The notes below the pieces were generated by a model. That model did no database searches. It saw only the letters and a list, made by a program, of their open reading frames with translations, and was not told where the DNA came from. The position numbers and the translations under genes are program-made. From Candidatus Brocadia carolinensis (GTDB lineage Bacteria > Planctomycetota > Brocadiia > Brocadiales > Brocadiaceae), in contig AYTS01000085.1 in NCBI GenBank assembly GCA_002009475.1, positions 1 to 64,000 of the forward strand: a stretch of 64,000 nt of DNA. Direction: 5' to 3'. This document shows, one piece after another, positions 54,220-63,062 of this stretch (position 1 is the stretch's first letter; each line of letters opens with the position of its first letter).

Positions 54220-54283
54220 TATAATAGGGTAAGTGAAATTACTCTAAGAACAAGAGGAGGTAACCCAAATGGCTAAAGAGTAA
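54220..54283 (+). promoter_or_regulatory. promoter-like -10, strong SD and a four-codon ORF
   Basis: TATAAT at 54220-54225, GAGGAGG at 54254-54260 and, 8 bases later, ATG GCT AAA GAG TAA (54269-54283) make a complete expression start that encodes only MAKE. The GC-palindrome repeat begins a few bases later at 54289. Most simply it is a gene start cut off by the repeat. A leader peptide for priA is an alternative. No good -35 box. Confidence 0.4.
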
Positions 54284-54288
54284 ATTAG

Positions 54289-54356
54289 GCCTTCGGCGAC
54301 TTCCCCCCTGTTTCCCCCCACGTTTACTGGGGAAACAGGGGGGTGATTGAAATTCC
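54289..54356. repeat. GC-palindrome repeat, third copy
   Basis: GGCCTTCGGCGACTTCCCCC, CTGTTTCCCC, CACGTTTACT, then GGGGAAACAGGGGGGTGATTG. Here the palindrome is longest (CCCCCCTGTTTCCCC with GGGGAAACAGGGGGG). It shares its flank (TTCGGC(A/G)ACTT...GTGATTGAAATTCCT) with 24700-24770. Confidence 0.65.
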
Positions 54357-54371
54357 TTAACATTTGAACCT

Positions 54372-56690
54372 ATGCCTGCCAGTCTTCCCAATCAAAATCC
54401 CCCCTCCCCATATCCAATTGATATGCGACCGGAAACGCCCACGAGTCCGGTAAATCAACCACATCAGAAATTATACGCAGAAGTGGTAGTCAATATTCCT
54501 TTACAAAAGGTGTTTCATTACCGTGTCCCCCCACACTTACACGAAAACCTTGAGGCAGGTATGCGGGTAAGAATACCCTTTGGTAACAAAATTACGACGG
54601 GGTTTTGTGTCGGTTTTACTGATACACCATGTACTGACAAAATAAAAGACGTCTTAAGTATCCTCGATAAAGAGCCGCTGATTGATGACATCATGCTGAA
54701 GATCACCCGCTGGCTATCGTCCCATTACTGCTGCGGATGGGGAGAAGCAATCTCTGCGGTTGTTCCGCCAGTTGTTCGGAGCAAAATAAAGGAAAAATGG
54801 AACACCTTTGTGAAAGGTAATCCGCATACCCTGGTCATCAACCAGGAAACCCTGGCGCAAATGAAAACACGCGCACCAAAACAGGCAAAGGTGCTGGAAA
54901 TCCTCTTAGAACATCCCGATGAAATGAGCGCTAAAGAAGTGATCCGCATCAGTGGTTGCAAAATGCCCGGCCTGCGTCAACTGGAGAAAAAAGGTTTCCT
55001 TACTCTTGAAAATAAACTCCAGGGTGCTGCAAACACACCTCGTAACACCGATCCATTGCAACAACATCTTGCCCTAACCCAGGAGCAGCAAAACGCCTTC
55101 GATACCATTTGCAAAAGACTTGAAGGGCCAAAGCCGGGAGTTCTTTTGCTTCACGGCATTACGGGAAGCGGAAAGACGGAGATATACCTCCAATCTATAA
55201 CAAAGGCGCTCGAACAGGGCCGCAAGGCTATTTACCTTGTCCCTGAGATATCCCTTACCCCACAGACCATTCAACGAATAAAGGCGCGGTTCAACAAGGT
55301 TGCCGTATTACACAGCAGTCTCCTGGGCACTGTCCACCAATCGCAATGGAACGATATCAAAGACGGAAGGGTGGATATCGTCATTGGCGCCCGATCCTCC
55401 GTTTTTGCTCCTCTGAAGAATGTTGGGCTGATTATTATTGATGAGGAACACGAAAATACCTACAAACAAGAAAATAATCCTCGCTATAATGCCCGGGATA
55501 TCGCCATTCTCAGGGCAACCTATGAAAATGCCATGCTGATCATGGGTACAGCCACGCCCTCCCTGGAAAGTTACCATCAGGCGCTGAAGGGAAACTATGA
55601 AAAGATCGTCCTTTCCAGGCGTATCGGTGAGCGGCAACTTCCGCCTGTTGATATTGTAGATATGGGTGAAGAGGTTCGTAAACGCAGGGGATTTAATATC
55701 ATTTCCCAACGATTAGAATACTACATGAAACAATCCCTTGCCCGAAAGGAACAGGTAATCTTGTTCTTGAATCGCAGGGGGTTTGCACCTTATATCAACT
55801 GTAAACGGTGCGGGTTTGTACTAAAATGCCAGCGATGCGATATCCCCATGACCTTTCATAAAAAACTCAATACGATCTTATGCCATTATTGCTACGCAGA
55901 AACCCGTCCGCCGGATTCATGCCCGGATTGCCTGGCCAGCAATATTAACTATCGCGGTTTCGGGACAGAAAAGATTGAAGATGAAATCAAGAACAGATTC
56001 CCCGATTATCAAATTATCCGGATGGATAGCGATTCTATGCGGGTGCGTGACTCCCATGAAAAGGCGCTGACGGCATTTGAACGGGGCGAGTTTCAGATAT
56101 TACTTGGCACGCAAATGATTGCAAAAGGGCTGGATTTTCCCAACGTCACCCTCGTAGGGGTAATCTCGGCGGACACGATCCTGAACCTGCCGGATTTTCG
56201 TGCGAGCGAACGAACATTCCAACTTATCTCACAGGTCGCAGGCCGCACGGGCAGAGGGACAAAGGGAGGACGGGTGGTGGTGCAATCCTATAACCCCAGA
56301 CACTACAGCATCACGTATGCAGCGGTCCACGATTATCAAGGATTTGCAGGAAAAGAACTGGAATACAGGAAACAATTAAATTATCCACCTTTTGGCAAAC
56401 TGGCACGGATCGTCCTCCGCAGTCCGCACGAGGACAAGACCAAAGAAAAATCAGCTCTTGTTGCCGGCAAGCTGAAAGAGATTGCAAAGACACCGGGGAA
56501 TCACCTGGAAATACTCGGACCATCGCCGGCCCCCGTGACGAAGATCAACGATCTGTTCCGATGGCACATGCTATTAAAAGCACAGCACCACACGAGTATT
56601 CACAATGCCCTTCAGGGGATTGCAGACATGCTGAAGCCGTCAAAAGGCGTGCAAACGATGGTGGATGTTGACCCCTATATGATGTTATAA
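54372..56690 (+). CDS. priA: primosomal protein N' (PriA helicase)
   Basis: 772 residues. The 3' DNA-binding domain (about residues 30-130) has KVFHYRVPP. Walker A LLHGITGSGKTEIYLQ (about 261-276), DEEHENTYKQENNPRYNARD (about 357-376), then GTATPSLESYHQAL are helicase motifs. The eight Cys of the Zn-binding insertion are in CKRCGFVLKCQRC, CHYCYAETRPPDSCPDC (about 475-517). QVAGRTGRG (about 622-630) is motif VI. PriA restarts stalled forks. The conserved protein begins near KLYAEVVVNIPLQKVFHY; the preceding 30 residues are low-complexity. Confidence 0.96.
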   Translation: MPASLPNQNPPSPYPIDMRPETPTSPVNQPHQKLYAEVVVNIPLQKVFHYRVPPHLHENLEAGMRVRIPFGNKITTGFCVGFTDTPCTDKIKDVLSILDKEPLIDDIMLKITRWLSSHYCCGWGEAISAVVPPVVRSKIKEKWNTFVKGNPHTLVINQETLAQMKTRAPKQAKVLEILLEHPDEMSAKEVIRISGCKMPGLRQLEKKGFLTLENKLQGAANTPRNTDPLQQHLALTQEQQNAFDTICKRLEGPKPGVLLLHGITGSGKTEIYLQSITKALEQGRKAIYLVPEISLTPQTIQRIKARFNKVAVLHSSLLGTVHQSQWNDIKDGRVDIVIGARSSVFAPLKNVGLIIIDEEHENTYKQENNPRYNARDIAILRATYENAMLIMGTATPSLESYHQALKGNYEKIVLSRRIGERQLPPVDIVDMGEEVRKRRGFNIISQRLEYYMKQSLARKEQVILFLNRRGFAPYINCKRCGFVLKCQRCDIPMTFHKKLNTILCHYCYAETRPPDSCPDCLASNINYRGFGTEKIEDEIKNRFPDYQIIRMDSDSMRVRDSHEKALTAFERGEFQILLGTQMIAKGLDFPNVTLVGVISADTILNLPDFRASERTFQLISQVAGRTGRGTKGGRVVVQSYNPRHYSITYAAVHDYQGFAGKELEYRKQLNYPPFGKLARIVLRSPHEDKTKEKSALVAGKLKEIAKTPGNHLEILGPSPAPVTKINDLFRWHMLLKAQHHTSIHNALQGIADMLKPSKGVQTMVDVDPYMML

Positions 56691-57270
56691 GATTTCCCTA
56701 ACAAACCACGTAGCCCTGTGCCACTCCTTCGAACGAAAGGCCTGCCACGCCACCTTATCCTCTTCGGTTAGAGGTATTTCGGTTTGTCTCATACATCATG
56801 TTATATGTCTCGCTATTAATACGTCGAGAAACTAGCAGTACAATACTGGGAAGTAAAGATGATGAGACGGTGCTTAATTCGTGTTGCAGGAAAATTGACA
56901 CAGGGCGGCAGGCCGTTGGCCTTGAAGTTACCGGGGAAGTTTTTGCATCAGGAGGAATGGATGGGGTGGAAAGATATGTCTCTGAGTGTAGTATTTAGGT
57001 AAAAAGGGATTTTCTTCTTTGAGTCAGGGTATTCTGAGTGCTGAAAACACTGTGCAGGGAGACGGCATATTTCTATCCAGATTTATAGTGCCCCGAATGA
57101 TTGAATCGGGGATATTTTCCTGTTCTTTCTATCCAAAATGCCACTGGGTAACCCAGAAAACCCAAATAGACCGAAGCGTAGTATTGATTTTTGTCTACAA
57201 GGGTATTACGGAGGTCGATTTTCGTATAGCGAAAATCGTTTGGAGAATTTGGGTGATACGAAAAGGAAAC
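56691..57270. other. intergenic region of 580 bp with weak hairpins
   Basis: A frame at 56798-56998 (MLYVSLLIRRETSSTILG...) has some protein character but no identifiable family. Hairpins GATTTTCGTATAGCGAAAATC (57218-57238) and CCCCGA...TCGGGG (about 57092-57112) are seen. No gene is claimed. Confidence 0.4.
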
Positions 57271-57615
57271 CTAAGCCAGGATGTCTAAGAGACCCTTTTG
57301 TGTTTCTACTGATGTCTTCAAGGCAATGGCGTCGGCAGAAAAGAGGTGCTTGGCGCTTATTTGTCTGAGGATTTCTTCATTAATGTCAACGTTTGACGCC
57401 TCAATGATAACCCCATTTGCATGCTGATACATCGGTCCGGGTTCAGCATCTTCCGTGATATGGACGTCAACCTTGCCATTGCTGCCTTCGTTCAGGCTGA
57501 TATGCTCTTTTTTAAACCCGTCGGTATTCATATTTGCGACGTTATGCGCCGACACGCTCAACATCTGCAATGATGCCTGTATACCGGAGACTGAAGAAAT
57601 GAAAGATAATGACAT
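57271..57615 (-). CDS. flagellar basal-body rod-like protein
   Basis: 114 residues from ATG 57615 (AGAGGGG just upstream). The N-terminus SGIQASLQMLSVSAHNVANMNTDGFKK matches the rod/hook N-terminal motif (Flg_bb_rod). The C-terminus NVDINEEILRQIS...ALKTSVETQKGLLDI matches Flg_bbr_C. The middle is very short, so this is a minimal FlgB/FlgC-like protein, shorter than standard ones. No other flagellar gene is present. It may be a flagellar accessory or an orphan. Confidence 0.75.
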   Translation of the reverse strand: MSLSFISSVSGIQASLQMLSVSAHNVANMNTDGFKKEHISLNEGSNGKVDVHITEDAEPGPMYQHANGVIIEASNVDINEEILRQISAKHLFSADAIALKTSVETQKGLLDILA

Positions 57616-57794
57616 AACCACCCCTCTCAATATTTTTCTCGATGACAATAAGGTGCTCTCATATTATCGGTAGGATCAAAGATGTTTTAAGAGATTCGAC
57701 CGGGGGTGGCGTGTGTTTAGCAATTCCGGTTTCTGTGGTGTTATTGCAGAGAACAATTAAAATTCGACAGGAAAATCTATGGTTCTATCCTTGA

Positions 57795-58364
57795 TTATCT
57801 GAAAAAGGGGTTGGTGTATTTTTCAATACCCACGGTGGTCATGGGCCCATGAGCAGGAAAGACCATGGTCTCGTCTGGTAAGGAAAAGATATGCTTGCGG
57901 ATATGATCGATCTGGCGTTTTGCTTCTTTTAGTGAACCGGTGCCGCCAACCGTTCCGCAAAAAAGAGCGTCACCAGTAAACACACAACCGGCCACAGAAT
58001 ACGAGATGCCACACGGGGTGTGTCCCGGTATGGGAAGTGCATGAAACCGTAAGCGCCCAACGTCGAGGATCTCGCCGCCCCGCAACGAATGGCTGACGGC
58101 ATCGACCTCACCCTCGCCGGCATAGCTCTGTACCTGGTAGCGGCTGGTGAAGTCAGTCAATCCATCGGTATGATCCCAGTGGCCATGCGTAATAAAGAGA
58201 TACTTCAATACGATTTGCCGTTCTTTCATAAAGTCTTCAATCTCTGCGCTAAACCCTCCCGGGTCGATAAATGCCCCGATCCGGCTGGTGGGATCGGCTA
58301 CCAAATACCCGTTAATCGGGAAGCTCCCTACGGTAAAGCGTCTCAATATCAGATCGTTCATCAT
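57795..58364 (-). CDS. metallo-beta-lactamase fold hydrolase (GloB-like)
   Basis: 189 residues. FITHGHWDHTDGLTDF (HxHxDH, about residues 57-72), PIPGHTPCGISYSVAGCVFTGDALF (about 112-135) and VFPAHGPMTTVG (about 168-179) supply the binuclear metal ligands. The size is that of short glyoxalase II-like hydrolases. The substrate is unknown; a thioester or persulfide is possible. It is one codon from an alternative Met. Confidence 0.9.
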   Translation of the reverse strand: MMNDLILRRFTVGSFPINGYLVADPTSRIGAFIDPGGFSAEIEDFMKERQIVLKYLFITHGHWDHTDGLTDFTSRYQVQSYAGEGEVDAVSHSLRGGEILDVGRLRFHALPIPGHTPCGISYSVAGCVFTGDALFCGTVGGTGSLKEAKRQIDHIRKHIFSLPDETMVFPAHGPMTTVGIEKYTNPFFR

Positions 58365-58754
58365 GATGCAATAATCAGAGTGTGATGTATATGTGATATA
58401 ATTTTTAAGAAAAGCTTAATGTAATCGAAACCATTAAAAGTACACCAGGGTATGTATGGTAAATGCCCTGAGAAACTTGTCATTCATGAAAAAGCATGTC
58501 ATTGCGAGGAGGAACGACGAAGCAATCTCATGTCAGGGATTGCCTCTATGGCGTTTGCAATGATACATGCACGTCAAGTTATTTAATATGTTTACTATAG
58601 TCAACGCATAAAGAAAGTTGTTGTTGTTGCGAGGGTGCTAGCCCGAAGCAATCTCTCTATGACTGTCATTCCGAGCAAAGCGAGGAATCTCATGGGTTTG
58701 CTTCGCTTGGGCTCGCAACTTCGGCTTCGCTGCCGCTCGCAATGACCATCACAT
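58365..58754. repeat. intergenic region with REP-like elements (about 58495-58745)
   Basis: Two adjacent REP-like units are seen. The first, about 58495-58555, contains GTCATTGCGAGGAGGAACGA and CGAAGCAATCTCATG. The second, 58620-58745, carries TTGCGAGGGTGCTAGCCCGA, GACTGTCATTCCGAGCAAAG and GCTCGCAATGACC. The second matches the element at 10553-10650. No gene is supported; a long - strand frame (58601-59332) is a shadow over the repeat and the pentapeptide gene. Confidence 0.6.
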
Positions 58755-58777
58755 GTCAACGTATTTAATACGTTGAC
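58755..58777. terminator. perfect hairpin after the pentapeptide gene
   Basis: GTCAACGTATT, T, AATACGTTGAC is an 11-bp perfect stem at 58755-58777, 8 bp beyond the stop of the - strand pentapeptide gene. It is AT-rich in the centre and without a strong U-tract, so termination is only possible. Confidence 0.4.
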
Positions 58778-58784
58778 TATATCT

Positions 58785-59429
58785 CTAATCGTACCGAATC
58801 CTCTCCAGGTTAGCGGCCTGGTGAATATCGGTATCAATCCATTTCGTATCGATGAGTCTGGCCTTATGGAATACCGATTCGGCAAGCGTGCATTTCTCAA
58901 AAGAGCAGCGAATGAAGGTTGCCGCCCGGAAGATGGCCTTTTGCAAACGGCACCCCACGAACGTTGTTTCAAGAAAGACCGCAGAGGGAAAACGAGTAAA
59001 AAAATAATCTTCCTGCTCAAACCGACAGTTCTGCCACCAGGTGCCGCTAAAGGAGACCTCGCTGAGCCGGGATCCCCGGAGGTTACAATTGGAAAAAACA
59101 GAGAGGCCAAATGAACTGAGTTCGCCCTTCGTCTCCTCAAACGTGCATCCGGAGAAATGGCTGCCGGTAAGAAAAGAATTGCGGACTTCCAAACCTGACC
59201 ACGAGCAGGCCTCATAATACCCCTGGTCACCCAGGACGTGGTCAATGGAAAAATTCTCAAAACGGGTATCCTTCGCCCGGAGATAACGACAACGCCCATC
59301 CCGTAACGTAAAGGATTGAACCGTACTGCCAATCAGACACCGGTTAGAGAAATCCCCCTGCGTCAGGTTTAGCCCCGAAAGAGTTTCCTGAATAAAAATC
59401 GTTCTATCCTGAACGAAACTTGCTTCCAT
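58785..59429 (-). CDS. pentapeptide-repeat-like protein
   Basis: About 214 residues from ATG 59429; the frame is open to 59444. The whole length shows the A(N/D)LxX-type periodicity: NLTQGDFSNRCLIGSTVQSF, LEVRNSFLTGSHFSGCTFEE, NCNLRGSRLSEVSFSGTWWQ, LQKAIFRAATFIRCSFEKCT. Such proteins fold as a right-handed beta-helix. Function unknown; some mimic DNA, most have no known role. The Cys and Phe content is high. It follows the zinc-ribbon gene closely. Confidence 0.85.
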   Translation of the reverse strand: MEASFVQDRTIFIQETLSGLNLTQGDFSNRCLIGSTVQSFTLRDGRCRYLRAKDTRFENFSIDHVLGDQGYYEACSWSGLEVRNSFLTGSHFSGCTFEETKGELSSFGLSVFSNCNLRGSRLSEVSFSGTWWQNCRFEQEDYFFTRFPSAVFLETTFVGCRLQKAIFRAATFIRCSFEKCTLAESVFHKARLIDTKWIDTDIHQAANLERIRYD

Positions 59430-59448
59430 ATGATGCACGATCAAATTC

Positions 59449-59952
59449 TTATTTGTGAAGGTTTCTGCCTTTTAGATATTTATGATAACGCTCTTTACCC
59501 ACGCACTCACTTCCCACGGGACACTTTTCAATGCAGCTTTCCGGCACCACACGCTGCACCGTCTTTCCACAACTCTCGCAGGCAAACTCGTGCTCGAATC
59601 CCGCTACCGATGCGGTACCCTTTGCATGACAATGCGGACAGGAGACATCAATAATCTCTACCCGCTTGACTTTCTCAGCACCAGGACACTGAAAGATGTT
59701 TGGCTTTTTAAATCCCTCTGAGGATGACGGATGGTCCGTTCTTATCTTTGAAATAGTTTGGGCGGCTAAAATACGAAGGGGCATGCGCTGCTCTTTTTTC
59801 AAAAACTCCTGAAGCGCCTTCATAATTTCACGATTCCCCCTTCCAATCCTGCCAATCTCTTCAAGGGTATCCTTCACCTTCCCGGCATTTTCTTGATACA
59901 ATCCCTGCAAAAGCTGCTGAATACCCGTTGTATTGGAGATAAGGTCTTTCAT
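59449..59952 (-). CDS. zinc-ribbon protein of unknown function
   Basis: About 167 residues from ATG 59952. The N-terminal half is helical (QQLLQGLYQENAGKVKDTLE and similar). The C-terminal part has CPHCHAKG...CESCGKTV (about residues 113-135), a zinc ribbon, then CIEKCPVGSECVG. I do not recognise a family. Located 20-30 bp before the pentapeptide gene on the same strand, so probably co-transcribed. Confidence 0.75.
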   Translation of the reverse strand: MKDLISNTTGIQQLLQGLYQENAGKVKDTLEEIGRIGRGNREIMKALQEFLKKEQRMPLRILAAQTISKIRTDHPSSSEGFKKPNIFQCPGAEKVKRVEIIDVSCPHCHAKGTASVAGFEHEFACESCGKTVQRVVPESCIEKCPVGSECVGKERYHKYLKGRNLHK

Positions 59953-60144
59953 GATGCTCTGAGAAAATATCACTGTTTATAAGAAGGGTCGTTCCAAAAT
60001 GGAAAAATACGGTATTTTCTGCAACAGGTCAAGAGAAATTTTTGGAAAGAAGCACAATCCTGGCAGACATTTTATGTTTACAATACTATGCTACGCCATT
60101 GCTTGGGCTGACTATTTTTTCTGCGAGTGAAGTGGAAAAGCCTG

Positions 60145-60153
60145 TGGTATAAT
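60145..60153 (+). promoter_or_regulatory. extended -10 promoter motif before the IS66 remnant
   Basis: TGGTATAAT (60145-60153) is an extended -10 sequence about 50 bp upstream of the IS66-like start. CAGGAG (60185-60190) follows as a ribosome binding site. The -35 is not obvious. Confidence 0.45.
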
Positions 60154-60203
60154 AGTCGCAGTAGATGGTTTCAGGCTATTATTACAGGAGACATCCATTG
60201 ACG

Positions 60204-60512
60204 ATGGAGAATATAGACATAGATGCAACGCTCCGGAAGGTAGAGAAGCTGCTTTCAGAGGAGAAGGGGTTGTCGCCGGCGATGAGATCAATGGTAGAGT
60301 TATTGGTGTTAGTGATAACCCTGCTGGTAGGACGTCAGAACCGGAACAGGCGCAACAGCAGCAAGTCGCCGTCAAGTGACCCGAATCGCAAGAAGGAAAG
60401 CAAGGCGAAAGGAGAGAGGAAGGCTGGGGGGCAAAAGGGGCGTGAGGGGGTGACGCTGGAAAAGGTTGAAAATCCTGATTCGGAAGCGAAACCGTATCCC
60501 CCAAAAAGGTAA
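60204..60512 (+). pseudogene. IS66-family transposase, N-terminal remnant
   Basis: 102 codons from ATG 60204: MENIDIDATLRKVEKLLSEE and MVELLVLVITLLVGRQNRNR, then SSKSPSSDPNRKKESKAKGE and GGQKGREGVTLEKVENPD. The NSSKSPSSDP...GGQKGH(E)G pattern is the coiled-coil/linker start of IS66 transposases. The frame stops after YPPKR and the DDE domain is missing. It lies between the zinc-ribbon gene and the ResB gene. Confidence 0.75.
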
Positions 60513-60629
60513 GACAAAAAGTAACGGTTTAACAATCTACTTTTTCTACCGAATGTCTAAACGGATGTTGGGCTCTTTACGCCCATTTTGCTTTATTTTG
60601 CCAGGCTTCCTGGTGTTTTTACTCAGACA

Positions 60630-61589
60630 CTAATTCGTAACGGTTCTGTAAATCATCCTGAAGACCACAAGAATCATGCCGGCAGAAAAGAAGAAGATGG
60701 TTACAAAGGTGAGCGGGATGCTTGGATTATTTTTTATGCTGACTACGACACCCGGTACAGAATTTATATCTTCAAAAATAATCCTTGCCCCATGGATCTC
60801 TTGCGCATTATTTTCACCAATTGGTAAAAAGATTGGATTGTTCCCTGCTGCAGATACTAATTTCACCACGGGATAACGATATTGCGGGGGCATATACAAA
60901 TCGGAAATGCGTATCTCTTTGCCATTTGCGTTAAAGGCTTCGCTGACCTTAAGATTATACGGATGATTATCCACCTTCAGGACGACGCTGGACGCTATCC
61001 AGCCATAGTCCTGCATCAGGACTTCAGATATCCCATGCCGCAAAAGAACGGGATTGTTGTAACCCAGGGTGTCTGAAAATTCGGTACCATCCTTTTTGAC
61101 GGCAACGGATGCTGTTATTTTTTTCGGCATGCCATTGGGGTATGAACTTGCCTTAAGATCGGTAACCTTCATTTCAAATCCCCCCAGATCAGTCCATTCA
61201 TCTGCCACGGATACCGGGGGTTCTGTTGTGGAGTAGAGCCCACCAATGAGGTGTGCAACCAGGGTGATAATAAAACCGATATGCACAACTGATGCACCGT
61301 AGAGAGTGACCTTTTTTACACCACTCCGAGTCTTTTTTATAATGGAGTCAAGCGTACATAAAAAGGTATTAACACCGTAAAGGATGCAGGCAAGAAACAG
61401 GAGATAGAACCACAGATGGAGTGGTTGCTTGTCATTGAAAAAAAAAGAGATGTCATCACCGGAAAGTCCTGCATACTGGCGGGGACAGTAGTTCATAATA
61501 AGACTGCCAATAATAAGGAGGCCGGTGACCGTAAATCCGGTGAGGATACCTAGTTTTTGTGACTTAAATATTGTATAGATTATTTTCAT
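60630..61589 (-). CDS. ResB-like cytochrome c biogenesis protein
   Basis: 319 residues. Transmembrane segments are seen at about 15-33 (LGILTGFTVTGLLIIGSLIM), 58-78 (LWFYLLFLACILYGVNTFLC), 98-120 (ASVVHIGFIITLVAHLIGGL) and at the C-terminus (PLTFVTIFFFSAGMILVVFR), with a periplasmic domain of about 160 residues between the third and last. This is the short ResB/Ccs1 topology of system II cytochrome c maturation, which delivers haem and reduced apocytochrome. It is followed (in transcription preceded) by CcsA. It would serve the octaheme cytochrome. Confidence 0.85.
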   Translation of the reverse strand: MKIIYTIFKSQKLGILTGFTVTGLLIIGSLIMNYCPRQYAGLSGDDISFFFNDKQPLHLWFYLLFLACILYGVNTFLCTLDSIIKKTRSGVKKVTLYGASVVHIGFIITLVAHLIGGLYSTTEPPVSVADEWTDLGGFEMKVTDLKASSYPNGMPKKITASVAVKKDGTEFSDTLGYNNPVLLRHGISEVLMQDYGWIASSVVLKVDNHPYNLKVSEAFNANGKEIRISDLYMPPQYRYPVVKLVSAAGNNPIFLPIGENNAQEIHGARIIFEDINSVPGVVVSIKNNPSIPLTFVTIFFFSAGMILVVFRMIYRTVTN

Positions 61590-61666
61590 CCCATCATACC
61601 CAACTCTGGAATATACCAGAGCAGAAGAAGTTTTATCAAGACACTAAGGAGCTCGTTTATTGAAAA

Positions 61667-62428
61667 CTATGAGAACTCCCGATCAGAAAGCTGGTGCCCA
61701 CGTATGTCATCAGGAGTATAAAAAAAACCTACAATAGCCATAGGGGGCTTAAATCGTTTTGCCTCTTGCCAGTAATCAAGGTGCAGGCATGTGGCATAGA
61801 AAAACCAGATAATGACAGACCAAACGACTTTGGCATCCCAAAGGAAATATGCTCCCCATGCGACGTACCCCCACAACCCGCCAAAAATCATTGAAACAGA
61901 AAAGACGACAAGGCCGTATTGAAATCCCGAGTCAATAATACGGTCGTACGTCTTTTTATCATCACGGTTAAAATACTGTGCTACGGCTGCAGCCATGGCA
62001 CTCACCCACAAGGCATAACAAAAGAAGGAAAGGGGGACGTGCAAAATGTACCAAATGGTAAGCATCAGGGGCGGCGCGTAACTTAATCCCTTGGGAAAAT
62101 ATGCAGCCGCAACAAAAAAACCATAACCAACCCCAAACAGGCACATACGATAGATATGGCTTTCTGTCCTGATATTTATGAGCAGGATAATGAAAGCTGC
62201 AACGGCAAAACCATTAAAAGATTCGAATTTATTGGTTAAGGGAAAATACTCTATTGAGAAGCCACGCAACGCGATAGCTGCAATGTGGACAATTACGATT
62301 CCCACCAGAATAGGAAATCGCAGCTTTAACCGGGTAAATCCAAGCCCCCAATATATTGTATAAGCCAGAAAACAAAACCAATATAAATTGACTGATATCT
62401 GATTTAGAACCTGAGGTGTGTTCGTCAT
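61667..62428 (-). CDS. ccsA: CcsA/CcmC-type cytochrome c assembly protein
   Basis: 253 residues, about eight hydrophobic helices. The tryptophan-rich WWD-type segment GLWGYVAWGAYFLWDAKVVW (about residues 184-203) and flanking His (HVPLSFFCYALW, about 130) match the haem-handling proteins of the CcsA/CcmC family. It forms the haem lyase with ResB. Its start overlaps the stop of the isomerase gene by one base, so the three genes are an operon on the - strand. Confidence 0.9.
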   Translation of the reverse strand: MTNTPQVLNQISVNLYWFCFLAYTIYWGLGFTRLKLRFPILVGIVIVHIAAIALRGFSIEYFPLTNKFESFNGFAVAAFIILLINIRTESHIYRMCLFGVGYGFFVAAAYFPKGLSYAPPLMLTIWYILHVPLSFFCYALWVSAMAAAVAQYFNRDDKKTYDRIIDSGFQYGLVVFSVSMIFGGLWGYVAWGAYFLWDAKVVWSVIIWFFYATCLHLDYWQEAKRFKPPMAIVGFFYTPDDIRGHQLSDREFS

Positions 62429-62733
62429 TATAAGGTAATCTCTATCCGGGCCTTTTCCTTCAGGTCCTTAATCAGTGCATTCATTTCAAGTGCAACCAGC
62501 TCTTCCCGGACTTTGTCTTTTACCTGACTGAAGCTTACGTCTTTGGGTGGAGTTTTAGCGGTAACCTTTATCAGATGATAACCAAATTCTGTTTTAACCG
62601 GATCACTTACTTTACCCACTTCAGTGGCATATGCGGCTTTGGCAAAATCTTCTACCATGACGCCGTGCCTGGGAAACGAACCTAAATCGCCGCCGGTTTT
62701 TCCTGTCGGGCAGTCTGAATATTTTTTTGCCAA
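62428..62733 (-). CDS. PpiC peptidyl-prolyl isomerase, C-terminal fragment
   Basis: 101 codons. AKKYSDCPTGKTGGDLGSFP, then VSDPVKTEFGYHLIKVTAKT are the second half of a parvulin-type PPIase domain (GGDLG...FGYHLI). It joins the middle fragment at a T8 run (62764-62771): dropping one base gives SIKKELDEGADFAELAKKYS. Confidence 0.82.
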   Translation of the reverse strand: MAKKYSDCPTGKTGGDLGSFPRHGVMVEDFAKAAYATEVGKVSDPVKTEFGYHLIKVTAKTPPKDVSFSQVKDKVREELVALEMNALIKDLKEKARIEITL

Positions 62734-62755
62734 TTCCGCAAAATCAGCGCCTTCA

Positions 62756-63061
62756 TCAAGCTCTTTTTTTTATCGAAGCTATCTTTGCTCGCGCGCTATC
62801 CAATTCTTCCTGTGTCTTCATTCCTTTGGTATCGATAAGGATATGGCTTGCCGTGACGGTTTCGCCATTAAAATTACTAATGTTTTTCATAAAATAATCT
62901 TCTAATTTTTTCTCATCGATACTCTTGGATACGTAATTTTCAATTGCGGCAGACATACTAATTGCAGTTTTCAACTCGTCAAGGTTGCTGCCTTGAAATT
63001 CCAAAAACTGCTCTAAGGTTTTACCTTTTGTAGCTGGGTTGTTTTTAATATTATCCCGCAT
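62756..63061 (-). CDS. PpiC isomerase, middle fragment
   Basis: 101 codons. LEQFLEFQGSNLDELKTAIS and YFMKNISNFNGETVTASHILI (start of the PPIase domain, TASHIL) lead to ELDSARAKIASIKK before the frame is lost. The frame before it is lost at the T9 run 63104-63112 and the frame after at the T8 run. Joined to its neighbours it gives one protein of about 365 residues. Confidence 0.8.
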   Translation of the reverse strand: MRDNIKNNPATKGKTLEQFLEFQGSNLDELKTAISMSAAIENYVSKSIDEKKLEDYFMKNISNFNGETVTASHILIDTKGMKTQEELDSARAKIASIKKRA

Positions 63062-63062
63062 T

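Noticed and set aside
57218-57239. GATTTTCGTATAGCGAAAATC hairpin as a riboswitch or terminator
   Set aside because: Short stem, no U-tract and no known riboswitch core nearby.
58601-59332. 243-codon frame on the - strand
   Set aside because: It overlaps the pentapeptide-repeat gene in another frame and runs through a REP-like repeat; Arg/Ser-rich shadow composition.
60112-60504. 130-codon Pro/Ser-rich frame on the - strand
   Set aside because: Antisense shadow of the IS66-like transposase remnant.
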